From: Bacillus cabrialesii
GTDB taxonomy: Bacteria; Bacillota; Bacilli; Bacillales; Bacillaceae
Direction: 5' to 3'
DNA: 64,000 nt
Assembly: GCF_004124315.2 (NCBI RefSeq)
Contig: NZ_CP096889.1
Location: forward strand, 1,223,001 to 1,287,000
Below, in pieces: positions 53,848 through 61,087 of the stretch. Made by a program: the position numbers and the translations under genes. The notes beneath the pieces are model-generated. The model searched no databases, was not told the origin of the DNA, and saw only the letters and a list, made by a program, of their open reading frames with translations. Numbering within the stretch: position 1 is the stretch's first letter; the number at the start of each line of letters is the position of its first letter.

Positions 53848-54171
53848 TTAGTTTGAATTGTTATTGTTTTGCCGTCTTTGTCTGAGTTGTTCGATTAATT
53901 GTTCTCTGCGGCTTAATGGTTTTTCGTTCTTTTGCTCTTGCACGGCTGTTTCTTCTTTTTTCTTCTTTTGGTTTTCTATTAATGCTTCTGATTTAGCTTG
54001 CAAGTCTTTTACAAGATTCAAGAGCATTTCTTTTTCTTCGTCTGATACTTTTTTCATTTTGTCTTTTGTGACACCGTGTTTAAGAAATATATTGTGGACT
54101 AGCATTTTTGTCATCGGATCAACTTCAGGAAGCTTTGCAAGCTCTTCTTTGATTTTATCGTTATCTGACAT
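53848..54171 (-). CDS. cotW: Spore coat protein CotW
   Basis: A 107-residue charged helical protein. The C-terminal half is rich in K, E, Q and R (ENQKKKKEETAVQEQKNEKP) with a final Arg/Asn tail. GAGGTG precedes the ATG. It lies between cotV and cotX on the minus strand and is likely co-transcribed with cotV. Confidence 0.92.
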   Translation of the reverse strand: MSDNDKIKEELAKLPEVDPMTKMLVHNIFLKHGVTKDKMKKVSDEEKEMLLNLVKDLQAKSEALIENQKKKKEETAVQEQKNEKPLSRREQLIEQLRQRRQNNNNSN

Positions 54172-54212
54172 TTGTTTTCACCTCGACTTTTAAGTTTGTG
54201 AAAAAGAAAGGG

Positions 54213-54599
54213 TTAAAGGACGTCAAGTTCATTGAGAATGCTGTTTAACACCTGAAGCAAGATTTGTACAAAGGTTATTATTTCGTCGGCAGACAAAGTA
54301 ATTGTGATGTTTCGGCTGTTGATAATTTTAATGATGGTTCTTTTTTTGATTTGAGAGTTATCGAGAATGAGTATTTCGCTTGCCACTGCGTCAGCCAAAT
54401 CTTCATCGGCGATGACGAGCTGAGTCGCCAGGATAATCATGGTTGTCACAAAGGCTTGTATAGAAAGGGCAGATGTTATATGTGATGTATCTATTGTGAT
54501 ATTTTCGCAATCAATCACTTCGATCTGCTGCTCGAATTCGCTTGATAATTGCTCAAATATTGCAGGATGCAGGGATTCAACATTTTCTTCAAACGACAT
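54213..54599 (-). CDS. cotV: Spore coat protein CotV
   Basis: A 128-residue protein homologous to CotX but without the Cys-rich head. Two repeat units are visible: FEQQIEVIDCENITIDTSH and KKRTIIKIINSRNITITLSA. AAAGGAG lies eight bases before the ATG at 54599; a longer frame to 54623 is less likely. First gene of the cotVWX set on the minus strand. Confidence 0.93.
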   Translation of the reverse strand: MSFEENVESLHPAIFEQLSSEFEQQIEVIDCENITIDTSHITSALSIQAFVTTMIILATQLVIADEDLADAVASEILILDNSQIKKRTIIKIINSRNITITLSADEIITFVQILLQVLNSILNELDVL

Positions 54600-54758
54600 A
54601 ACCTTCACTCCTTTCTTATCCATACTCTATATAATGCAATTGGGGTGCAGAGCGGAATAATAAAAATAACCAATTTTGCACCGGACAAGATACAATTCAT
54701 GAAGAATAGGGTTTTGGCATATACGTGAAGGGATCATGATTGGAAAAGGAGTGAACAA

Positions 54759-55115
54759 GTGGTTATTAATGGGCTGACAATTGTACTTCTTTCGCTTGCG
54801 GTCTTTCGGCTCGCCCGGCTGCTGGTGTTTGACACGATTATGGCGCCGCTTCGCAGCCTGTTTCATGAAGAGAAGGAGGAAAAGGATGCGGACGGGAATA
54901 CGGAAACGTATATTGTGATTAAGGGAACGGGTGTGAGGGCGTTTATTGGTGAATTGCTGAGCTGCTATTGGTGCACAGGTGTGTGGTGCGCCGCCTTTTT
55001 AATTTTATGCCAGGCATTGATCCCGCAGGCGGCGCAGTGGCTGATTTTGCTTTTGGCGATCGCCGGTCTCGCCGGCATCATTGAAACGCTCGTATCAAAA
55101 TGGCTGCAGGAATGA
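54759..55115 (+). CDS. yjcA: Membrane protein YjcA (DUF1360)
   Basis: A 118-residue protein with hydrophobic segments at about 3-25 and 75-112 around a charged middle (HEEKEEKDADGNTETYIVIKG). The CYWCTGVWCA motif is typical of DUF1360 sporulation proteins. GTG 54759 has AAAAGGAGTG seven bases upstream. Divergent from cotV; coat-related function is inferred from its place. Confidence 0.88.
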   Translation: MVINGLTIVLLSLAVFRLARLLVFDTIMAPLRSLFHEEKEEKDADGNTETYIVIKGTGVRAFIGELLSCYWCTGVWCAAFLILCQALIPQAAQWLILLLAIAGLAGIIETLVSKWLQE

Positions 55116-55191
55116 GGCGTTCCCACCAGCAACTTTTCACCAGCATCCGCATAACGTAGCATATATGACATAAGGAAAGGAAGGGAACAAA

Positions 55192-55308
55192 ATGAATCAA
55201 TACAATAAACCTTCCCAAAAAACTCCATATACAGATTCATCGTATCAATCAAAAAAGATTAAAAAGAAAGGCTGCGGGTGCGGAAATAAAAAGAAAAAAC
55301 CTCAATAG
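55192..55308 (+). CDS. 38-residue basic protein with CGCG motif
   Basis: An unrecognised mini-gene. GGAAGGG precedes ATG 55192 and a terminator follows nine bases after the TAG. The protein is polar (MNQYNKPSQKTPYTDSSYQS) then basic, with KKKGCGCGNKKKK at the end. The CxCx pair could bind metal or be crosslinked. Location between coat genes and yjcZ suggests a spore component. It could be a known tiny Bacillus gene that I cannot name. Confidence 0.72.
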   Translation: MNQYNKPSQKTPYTDSSYQSKKIKKKGCGCGNKKKKPQ

Positions 55309-55317
55309 CCTGGCAAA

Positions 55318-55342
55318 GAAACCGGAGATCTCCGGTTTTTTG
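55318..55342 (+). terminator. Terminator after the 38-residue gene
   Basis: AAACCGGAGA pairs with TCTCCGGTTT with almost no loop (perfect palindrome), followed by TTT. Confidence 0.85.
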
Positions 55343-55394
55343 TTTTTTAACGGAGCGGCTTCGCTCAGCATATATCATGAGTGGGGGGATACCA

Positions 55395-55601
55395 GTGAAT
55401 GAGTTTGAAAAATGGATAGACGGAAGGTATAAACCACACGAACAAAAGCAAAAAGAGCATGAAGACACGATGGGCCGCATTAGAAATGATCTGGATAAAT
55501 TTGATAAAGCCGGTATGGCGTTTGAAGAGGAGATTGAAGAGCTGGCTGAAAAAACGGAGGCGCTGCTCAAAAAATATCAGGCCCAGTATGACCAATCATA
55601 A
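55395..55601 (+). CDS. 68-residue coiled-coil protein, unknown
   Basis: A small gene from GTG 55395, with GGGGGG about seven bases upstream; a frame from 55377 is less likely. It is almost wholly helical and highly charged (KPHEQKQKEHEDTMGRIRND, then EEEIEELAEKTEALLKKYQ), with heptad spacing typical of a coiled coil. I do not recognise it. Its position among sporulation genes suggests a role there, by context only. Confidence 0.68.
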   Translation: MNEFEKWIDGRYKPHEQKQKEHEDTMGRIRNDLDKFDKAGMAFEEEIEELAEKTEALLKKYQAQYDQS

Positions 55602-55682
55602 ATCCGCAAACGCCCTATGCGTATATCCAAGCCGAATCAATCGGCTCACATAGTGTATAGAGAGTAAAGGAGGTGCTTATCT

Positions 55683-55841
55683 ATGGGCTTTGGATACGGA
55701 TTCGGAGGCGGCGGCTACGGCGGCTGCGGCTATGGCGGCTATGCTGGCGGTTACGGCGGCGGCTATGGTTCAACATTTGTTCTTTTAGTCGTATTGTTCA
55801 TTCTCCTTATCATCGTGGGTGCATCTTTTTATAACTTCTAA
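55683..55841 (+). CDS. yjcZ: YjcZ-family sporulation mini-protein
   Basis: A 52-residue protein: a Gly/Tyr-rich head (residues 2-29, with GGGGYGGCGYGGYAGG) and a single hydrophobic helix (TFVLLVVLFILLIIVGASF), the mark of the tiny YjcZ/TM family common in Bacilli. AAAGGAGGTG lies upstream. Probably membrane-inserted during sporulation; exact role unknown. Confidence 0.88.
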   Translation: MGFGYGFGGGGYGGCGYGGYAGGYGGGYGSTFVLLVVLFILLIIVGASFYNF

Positions 55842-55973
55842 GGTTTACAGAGGAAGTACGGGTGATAACCTGTGCTTCCTTGCCTTGTGTATCATTTTTA
55901 TTTTGGGGAAAAAGCACATTGAACAACGGATGTTCATATAATACCGTATCACTCCGCCAAAAGGAGGCGTATT

Positions 55974-56228
55974 ATGGATAATCAATTTTTTAAGAACATT
56001 GAAAAGAAAACAGGTGTCAATATGCAGGATGTCATGAATCTTGCCGGCTCCCTTCAAAACGCTAATTTTAAAGATGAAAACACAGTTCGGAGCGTCATCA
56101 AGCGCGTAGCGCAGCTGGCAAACAGACGCGTGCCGAAAGAGTTAGAAGATAAGATTGTCCAGTCCATTACAAGCGGAAAAGAAAAGCTTGATTTTGGCAC
56201 GATTTCGAAAATGATGGATAATAAATAA
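55974..56228 (+). CDS. spoVIF: Sporulation protein SpoVIF
   Basis: An 84-residue protein needed for assembly of coat proteins under GerE control in B. subtilis. MDNQFFKNIEKKTGVNMQDV begins it; FKDENTVRSVIKRVAQLANR is a helical core. AAAAGGAGGCG precedes the ATG. It closes the sporulation block. Confidence 0.92.
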   Translation: MDNQFFKNIEKKTGVNMQDVMNLAGSLQNANFKDENTVRSVIKRVAQLANRRVPKELEDKIVQSITSGKEKLDFGTISKMMDNK

Positions 56229-56233
56229 GCGGA

Positions 56234-56270
56234 GGGCCTGGCTGACTCATTGCAGCGGGCCTTTTTTTAC
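56234..56270 (+). terminator. Terminator after spoVIF
   Basis: GGGCC...GGCTG pairs with GCAGC...GGCCT (imperfect), followed by TTTTTTT. Confidence 0.75.
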
Positions 56271-56301
56271 AAAAAAAAACCCGGCAGATCACTGCCGGGC
56301 T
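56271..56301 (-). terminator. Terminator after yjcD
   Basis: On the minus strand CCCGGCAG pairs with CTGCCGGG around TGAT, followed by a run of eight T. It ends just past the yjcD stop. Confidence 0.92.
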
Positions 56302-56302
56302 C

Positions 56303-58615
56303 TTAGTTATACAAGGGCTGTTTTGCTTGCTGTAAAAGGGGATACAAAAATCTTGAACGTTGAGATGTTTTGCCGCGCCTGTTTGATGGACAAGACAAAT
56401 ATAAATGCTGTTTGGCCCTGGTCATGGCAACATATAAAAGGCGTCTTTCTTCCTCAAGAGGAGCTTCATCTCCTTTTCTCGCTGTTTCTAATGAGAAGTC
56501 ATGCGGAATTGAGCCGTCTACCGTGCCTAGCACGTAGACGGTTTTGAATTCAAGGCCTTTTGACCGGTGAATGGTCATCAGCTGAACGCCGTTTTCTTCC
56601 GTTTTGTTTTTTTCAGCGGCCCGCATATGGTCTACGTGGGCAAGAAAGTCAGGAATCGTTTTAAATTTCTTGGCGACGACCTTGATGTCGCGCAGATCAT
56701 CGGAGCCTTTTTCCAGCTTGTTGCCCTCATTGCCCCGCTTTTTTAAATACTCGGAGAAGCCCATTTTTCCTTCGGAGAAGGTGATCGCTTCTACCGGCTT
56801 CATCGTGCGGAGGCTTGCGAAAAACGGCACGATCTTCTTGATTTTGTCCAACTGGAACGGCTTCAGATCAGGCAGTTTGGCCAGCGCTTTAATCATGGAG
56901 CAGTCCTCGGTAATCGAGAGCGCCTTCAGTGTGTTCAATGCGGACTGTTTTAAGAACAAGGCGGGCAGCAAGTGCTTAATCGCCTCAGTATCATCCTCAT
57001 TTTGGCTGGCGTACAAGTATGCGAGTATCTGGCGGACGATCCGTCTGCTGTAAAACGATTGCACGCCGCGGTCAGCTGTATACGGAATTGACGAATGATG
57101 AAGCCTTTCATAAATGGCGCGGCCTCCGCTGTTTGTGCGGTAGAGAACCGCGAAGTCTTCAGGATTTGCCCCGTTTTGAATTTTTTCTTTGATATCGGAA
57201 ACGACCATTGTGGCTTCTTCCTCTTCATCATAAGGATAAAACAGTACAGGGACCTGGACGTCATCACGGGCGGCTTCAAGCATTTTGGCATACCTGTTTT
57301 TATTCTTCTTCACGACGATATCAGCACTTGAGACGATTGGGTGTGTAGACCTGTAGTTCGCGGTTAAATAGATCGTCTTCGCCTCGGGGTAATCCTTTTG
57401 AAAATCAAGAATAAAAGACGGATTGCTTCCGCGAAACGCGTAGATGGACTGGTCATCGTCTCCGACGCAGCACAGGTTTTGTTCCGGGCTGGCGAGCATT
57501 TGCATGATTTTATATTGAACCGGATTAATGTCCTGAAACTCATCAATTAAGATATACGTAAACCGAGATTGGTATTGTTCCAGCAGATCCGGCCGATCAA
57601 TAAACAATTCATAGCAGGCTGAAGCCATATCATCAAAATCAAATTGGTTTTGTTCTTTTTTCTGGCGTTCATAGTGTTCATATAAACGATAGACTTGTTT
57701 TTCCCACTCATCTTTTAATGGTATGCGTTCATTGGGCACATAAGTGTTTTTCCAGAAACCGATCTGCTGCAGGGCCTGATCAACGGGAAACTCTTTCTCA
57801 TCAATGCCTTCTTCATAGAGTGCTTTTTTGATATATTGTTCCCGCTGCCACTCCATTTTCAGCAGATGCTCGCCGTTCCATTTAGCAGAATCATAGTGAT
57901 ACAAGATCTTATAAAACAAGCTGTGGAACGTTCCGGTGACAAGTCTTCTGACTTTTGCCGGCTGTAATCCGTACTGCTTCGCCATACGATCTTTCATTTC
58001 GGCTACGGCTTTTGTCGTGAAAGTGACAAGCAGCATGTTTTCCGGCGGTATGCCCAGATGTTCAATCATATGGGCGGCGCGCGCGGTCAGCACGCGTGTT
58101 TTTCCGCTTCCCGCACCCGCAAGCACAAGCAGCGGGCCTTCCGTTTCCGTGACAGCTTTCAGCTGATCCGTGTTTAAGCCGACAGACGGAAAAAGGCTCG
58201 TATCAGGTTCTATTGTTTTTGGTATAAATGGTGTTCCGGGTTTAATGCTTCTCGGGCGCTGCCAATCCGTGACAGCTGTAGACGAGTCGGCCGCGATCGC
58301 TTTTCCCTTGGGCAGACGAAAGACACCGGATTCCTGATAATTTTCTTTTTTCTCCTCTTTAGCGGGCTCGGGTTCGCACGCTTCCTCACAAGCTGGAAAA
58401 TAGCCTTGCTGGCGGTGGATAAACTCCGGCGGATCGGCGATGTTGAGCCTTAGCAACACGGGTTTTCCGCAATGAGAACAAAATAAATGTCCTTTTATTC
58501 CTTCTTCAAAGAGGAATTGATAATGTTCTCTCGAATATGTATGTAAATGTATGGTTCGATCATTCAGTCGGGCGCATTTCAAAAAGGGATCCTCCCAATC
58601 AAAAAAGGTGTTCAT
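56303..58615 (-). CDS. yjcD: UvrD/Rep-family helicase YjcD with N-terminal zinc module
   Basis: A 770-residue SF1 DNA helicase. The order of motifs is normal: LVLAGAGSGKTRVLTAR (Walker A), TFTTKAVAEMKDR, ILIDEFQDINPVQ (Walker B), GDDDQSIYAFRGS, LTANYRST, VQLMTIHRSKGLEFKTV, YVAMTRAKQHLYLS. The first 80 residues are extra compared with Rep/PcrA and hold C46-x2-C49, H67 and C76/C80, resembling the start of CoiA (see findings). I use the ATG at 58615; no clear ribosome site is visible for it or for a TTG at 58624. Confidence 0.93.
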   Translation of the reverse strand: MNTFFDWEDPFLKCARLNDRTIHLHTYSREHYQFLFEEGIKGHLFCSHCGKPVLLRLNIADPPEFIHRQQGYFPACEEACEPEPAKEEKKENYQESGVFRLPKGKAIAADSSTAVTDWQRPRSIKPGTPFIPKTIEPDTSLFPSVGLNTDQLKAVTETEGPLLVLAGAGSGKTRVLTARAAHMIEHLGIPPENMLLVTFTTKAVAEMKDRMAKQYGLQPAKVRRLVTGTFHSLFYKILYHYDSAKWNGEHLLKMEWQREQYIKKALYEEGIDEKEFPVDQALQQIGFWKNTYVPNERIPLKDEWEKQVYRLYEHYERQKKEQNQFDFDDMASACYELFIDRPDLLEQYQSRFTYILIDEFQDINPVQYKIMQMLASPEQNLCCVGDDDQSIYAFRGSNPSFILDFQKDYPEAKTIYLTANYRSTHPIVSSADIVVKKNKNRYAKMLEAARDDVQVPVLFYPYDEEEEATMVVSDIKEKIQNGANPEDFAVLYRTNSGGRAIYERLHHSSIPYTADRGVQSFYSRRIVRQILAYLYASQNEDDTEAIKHLLPALFLKQSALNTLKALSITEDCSMIKALAKLPDLKPFQLDKIKKIVPFFASLRTMKPVEAITFSEGKMGFSEYLKKRGNEGNKLEKGSDDLRDIKVVAKKFKTIPDFLAHVDHMRAAEKNKTEENGVQLMTIHRSKGLEFKTVYVLGTVDGSIPHDFSLETARKGDEAPLEEERRLLYVAMTRAKQHLYLSCPSNRRGKTSQRSRFLYPLLQQAKQPLYN

Positions 58616-58700
58616 TACAGACAAAGACTATCATATCAAAAGAAACGTGTTTCAAAAAGTAAGTTTAAGGGAAAAGAGACAGCAGAAGGGTGGGTATCGT

Positions 58701-58955
58701 ATGATATATGCAGGTCACATACAGAACCAGCAATACGCTCAATATGCAAACAGAACGATTGGACATAGACAGGATTACGCCGGAACCGAAAAAATCAGCT
58801 ATGTTCCGTTTCAGCGGGTATACAAGGAACTTGAAAAGCAGCAGGAGAATCAAACGGCCGCTGAAAGAAAAGTAAACGAGATGAAACGTAAGCGCTCTCT
58901 TTATATGAGGTTGCGAGAAAAGGGAATGGGCACTTATATTAATCGATATGTATAA
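58701..58955 (+). CDS. yjzE: Small basic protein YjzE
   Basis: An 84-residue, Gln/Arg/Lys-rich protein. AGAAGGGTGGG precedes ATG 58701; a frame from 58551 overlaps yjcD and is rejected. It starts MIYAGHIQNQQYAQYANRT and ends in a helical basic region MKRKRSLYMRLREKGMGTYI. Function unknown; the symbol is by position and recall, so tentative. Confidence 0.75.
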   Translation: MIYAGHIQNQQYAQYANRTIGHRQDYAGTEKISYVPFQRVYKELEKQQENQTAAERKVNEMKRKRSLYMRLREKGMGTYINRYV

Positions 58956-58986
58956 AAACCGTTCACATCCAGAGAACGGTTTTTTA
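58954..58986 (+). terminator. Terminator after yjzE
   Basis: AAAACCGTTC pairs with GAACGGTTTT, followed by TT. It begins at the stop codon. Confidence 0.9.
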
Positions 58987-58994
58987 TATGTGCA

Positions 58995-59025
58995 GAAAAA
59001 ATCCGGATCTCAATAGACCCGGATG
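58995..59025 (-). terminator. Terminator after yjcF
   Basis: On the minus strand ATCCGG pairs with CCGGAT across a 12-base loop, followed by TTTTTT. Confidence 0.75.
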
Positions 59026-59029
59026 CTGT

Positions 59030-59452
59030 TTAATCCTTAATCATTTGTAGGTGGGGAATGCCGGCATCGAGGAATTCTTTTTCAGAAAGCACACGATACC
59101 CGTGTTTCTTGTAAAACGGCACAGCCTGCGTTTGCGCGTTTAACATGAAGCCGGAAGCGCCGCCGTCTGCGGCCGCTTTTTCGAGCGCTTTCATAATGAT
59201 GCCGCCGACACCGTATGAGCGGTGGCTCTTCAATACGCAAATACGCTCTAACTTGCCGCAGCCGTCCTTCATACGCCATCTTCCGGCACCGACAGGCTTT
59301 TCGCCGTCATACACGACGATATGCTCTGCTTCATTTTCAAGTTCGTCAATTTCTTCTTCAGCAGGCACGTTTTGTTCTTTGACAAAGACTTCTTTTCTTA
59401 CATAAAATGCATCTTTCATTTGTTCTTCATTTTTTGCGATAACTGCTTCCAA
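59030..59452 (-). CDS. yjcF: GNAT acetyltransferase YjcF
   Basis: A 140-residue GNAT protein. The acetyl-CoA loop is RSYGVGGIIMKAL (about residues 78-90), after the strand RICVLKS; the C-terminal MLNAQTQAVPFYKKHGYRV is classical for the fold. Substrate unknown. It lies four bases after the yjcG stop on the minus strand, so it is the last gene of yjcH-yjcG-yjcF. Confidence 0.93.
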   Translation of the reverse strand: MEAVIAKNEEQMKDAFYVRKEVFVKEQNVPAEEEIDELENEAEHIVVYDGEKPVGAGRWRMKDGCGKLERICVLKSHRSYGVGGIIMKALEKAAADGGASGFMLNAQTQAVPFYKKHGYRVLSEKEFLDAGIPHLQMIKD

Positions 59453-59456
59453 ACGA

Positions 59457-59972
59457 TTATTCTCCTCCGCCTAGCAAGAAGGTTTCATATACTGTCCACG
59501 ATCCGTTATCCAGCTGGTAAAGCAAGTGGAATCGGTCAACGATTTCTTCATGCGACACTTCCTGCATTTTTAATTGTCCGAGCACATCCGAATGCTCATC
59601 ATCGGAAAGATTTTGGCCGACCGTCACATGCGGCACGAAATTGTATTCCTGTTCACCGGCCAACACACCGGTGTATAGCTTTTCATTGAGTGTTTTTAAT
59701 TCTTCCGTCGGCTCAGCTTTGATGTAAATGACATTATTGACAGGCGCAAATGAACTGTATTTTGTCATTTTGAGAACGACCGGATGGGATTCCTTTGCGA
59801 TGTTTCTCAGATGTGATACAAGCTGATCCGCTTTCTCCTCCACGCATTCAAACGATGCTCTCAGCGTCAAATGGGGCGGGATCAGAGAGTAGCTCGGATC
59901 ATAACGCTTTCTGTAAGAATTCGCAAGGTCTTGGAGTTTTTTTGATGGAAATAAAACGATTCCGTATTTCAT
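59457..59972 (-). CDS. yjcG: 2H-phosphoesterase YjcG
   Basis: A 171-residue protein of the 2'-5' RNA ligase-like (2H) superfamily. Its two catalytic histidine motifs are PPHLTLRASF near residue 34 and FVPHVTVGQN around residue 115. It probably cleaves a cyclic or 2'-5' phosphodiester; substrate unknown. GGAGGGAC precedes the ATG. Confidence 0.92.
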   Translation of the reverse strand: MKYGIVLFPSKKLQDLANSYRKRYDPSYSLIPPHLTLRASFECVEEKADQLVSHLRNIAKESHPVVLKMTKYSSFAPVNNVIYIKAEPTEELKTLNEKLYTGVLAGEQEYNFVPHVTVGQNLSDDEHSDVLGQLKMQEVSHEEIVDRFHLLYQLDNGSWTVYETFLLGGGE

Positions 59973-60008
59973 ATTATGTCCCTCCTGGAAATAAAGTATG
60001 ATAGAGTA

Positions 60009-60731
60009 TCAAAGCATTTTTTTCAGCGCCGGCGTGATGAGCGGCTGCCAGTATGTCCATTTATGATCTCCGTCAAATGGTTCAAAATAATAATCGGAAA
60101 GCTTCTTCTCCAGCAGCTGTTTCAGCTCCTGGTTCGGTTCTGTGAAGTCCAGAATATTTCCGTCTGTCGTGTGGACGTCAGTTTCTTTTGTGCCGATTTG
60201 GTGATAAATAGAGAGGTGTTTGATATCGTCTGACTGTTTCACAGCTCCCAATACATGTTTGTCAACATAGGGAGACTGCATGATGATGTTACCGAACATA
60301 TTCGGATAATCAAGCGCTGTCATAAGCGATATGGTCGCTCCGAGGGAGTCCCCGATCAGCGTTCGCCCGTAGCCGACCTGATACGTTGGATACTCATCAT
60401 CCGCAAACGGAACGAGCTCGTGGGCGATGAACCGTTTATACGCCGAAAATTTTGAGCCTTCCGGATGGTAGGTTTTTCTGCGCTCTTTTACATCCTTATA
60501 AGGAACACCGATAATAATGCTCCGGTCTATTTCTCGTTTGGACAGCAGTTCCTCGACCTGTCTGCCGATTCTCCCCAGCCTGAAATAATCGTGGCCGTCC
60601 TGCGCGATAATGACATGGTATTTGTAAAGAGGGGAGTAGTTGGACGGCAGATAAACGAGCAAGGTCATTTCCTCGTTAAGCTCTTTTGAAAAGAATTTCT
60701 TTTCTTGCACTGTGCCGTTTGTCGGTGCCAT
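60009..60731 (-). CDS. yjcH: Putative esterase YjcH (esterase D / enterochelin-esterase-like)
   Basis: A 240-residue alpha/beta hydrolase. The nucleophile is Ser in LIGDSLGATISLM (G-x-S-x-G), the His is in FDGDHKWTYWQPL and an Asp lies in between. GGAGG stands seven bases before the ATG at 60731; an ATG at 60737 is only one base from it and is rejected. It is the first gene of the minus-strand operon. Substrate unknown. Confidence 0.92.
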   Translation of the reverse strand: MAPTNGTVQEKKFFSKELNEEMTLLVYLPSNYSPLYKYHVIIAQDGHDYFRLGRIGRQVEELLSKREIDRSIIIGVPYKDVKERRKTYHPEGSKFSAYKRFIAHELVPFADDEYPTYQVGYGRTLIGDSLGATISLMTALDYPNMFGNIIMQSPYVDKHVLGAVKQSDDIKHLSIYHQIGTKETDVHTTDGNILDFTEPNQELKQLLEKKLSDYYFEPFDGDHKWTYWQPLITPALKKML

Positions 60732-60840
60732 AAACATTCCTCCAGGACATCACTAGACTTTCTTGCTGTTTTCCATTATTGTACCATGAATTATTAGAAA
60801 TTTCTCTCTTTAAACCGTTCGGTATACGAAGAAAAAAGTG

Positions 60841-60869
60841 TTGAAATAAACAGTGAATTGCGCTAATAT
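60841..60869 (+). promoter_or_regulatory. metI-metC promoter
   Basis: TTGAAA at 60841-60846, a 17-base spacer and TAATAT at 60864-60869 form a sigma-A promoter ahead of the SAM riboswitch. Confidence 0.82.
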
Positions 60870-60897
60870 TAAACAATCAGAAAATTGAAATCGATAT

Positions 60898-61061
60898 TTC
60901 TTATCGTGAGAGGTGGAGGGACTGGCCCTTAGAAACCTCAGCAACCGGCTTGTTTTGCATATGTGCAAAACGCCAAGGTGCTAAATCCAGCAAGCGTTTT
61001 TTATGCTTGGAAGATAAGAAGAAGCGTTAAACCCCTTCTTCTTATGAAGAAGGGGTTTTTA
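60898..61061 (+). promoter_or_regulatory. SAM-I riboswitch (S-box) with terminator
   Basis: The S-box consensus is clear: CTTATCGTGAGAGGTGGAGG, ACTGGCCC, AACCTCAGCAACCGG, GCCAAGGTGCTAAATCCAGCA and the closing GATAAG (aptamer 60898-61018). The terminator is AACCCCTTCTTC paired with GAAGAAGGGGTT (61029-61056) and T. SAM binding stops transcription of the methionine genes. Confidence 0.97.
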
Positions 61062-61087
61062 TTTTGAAAAGGGAAGGTGTCAGCTAT

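Noticed and set aside
55690..55772. GGC-rich tandem-looking DNA repeat
   Set aside because: It is the coding part for the Gly/Tyr-rich head of yjcZ, not a separate repeat element.
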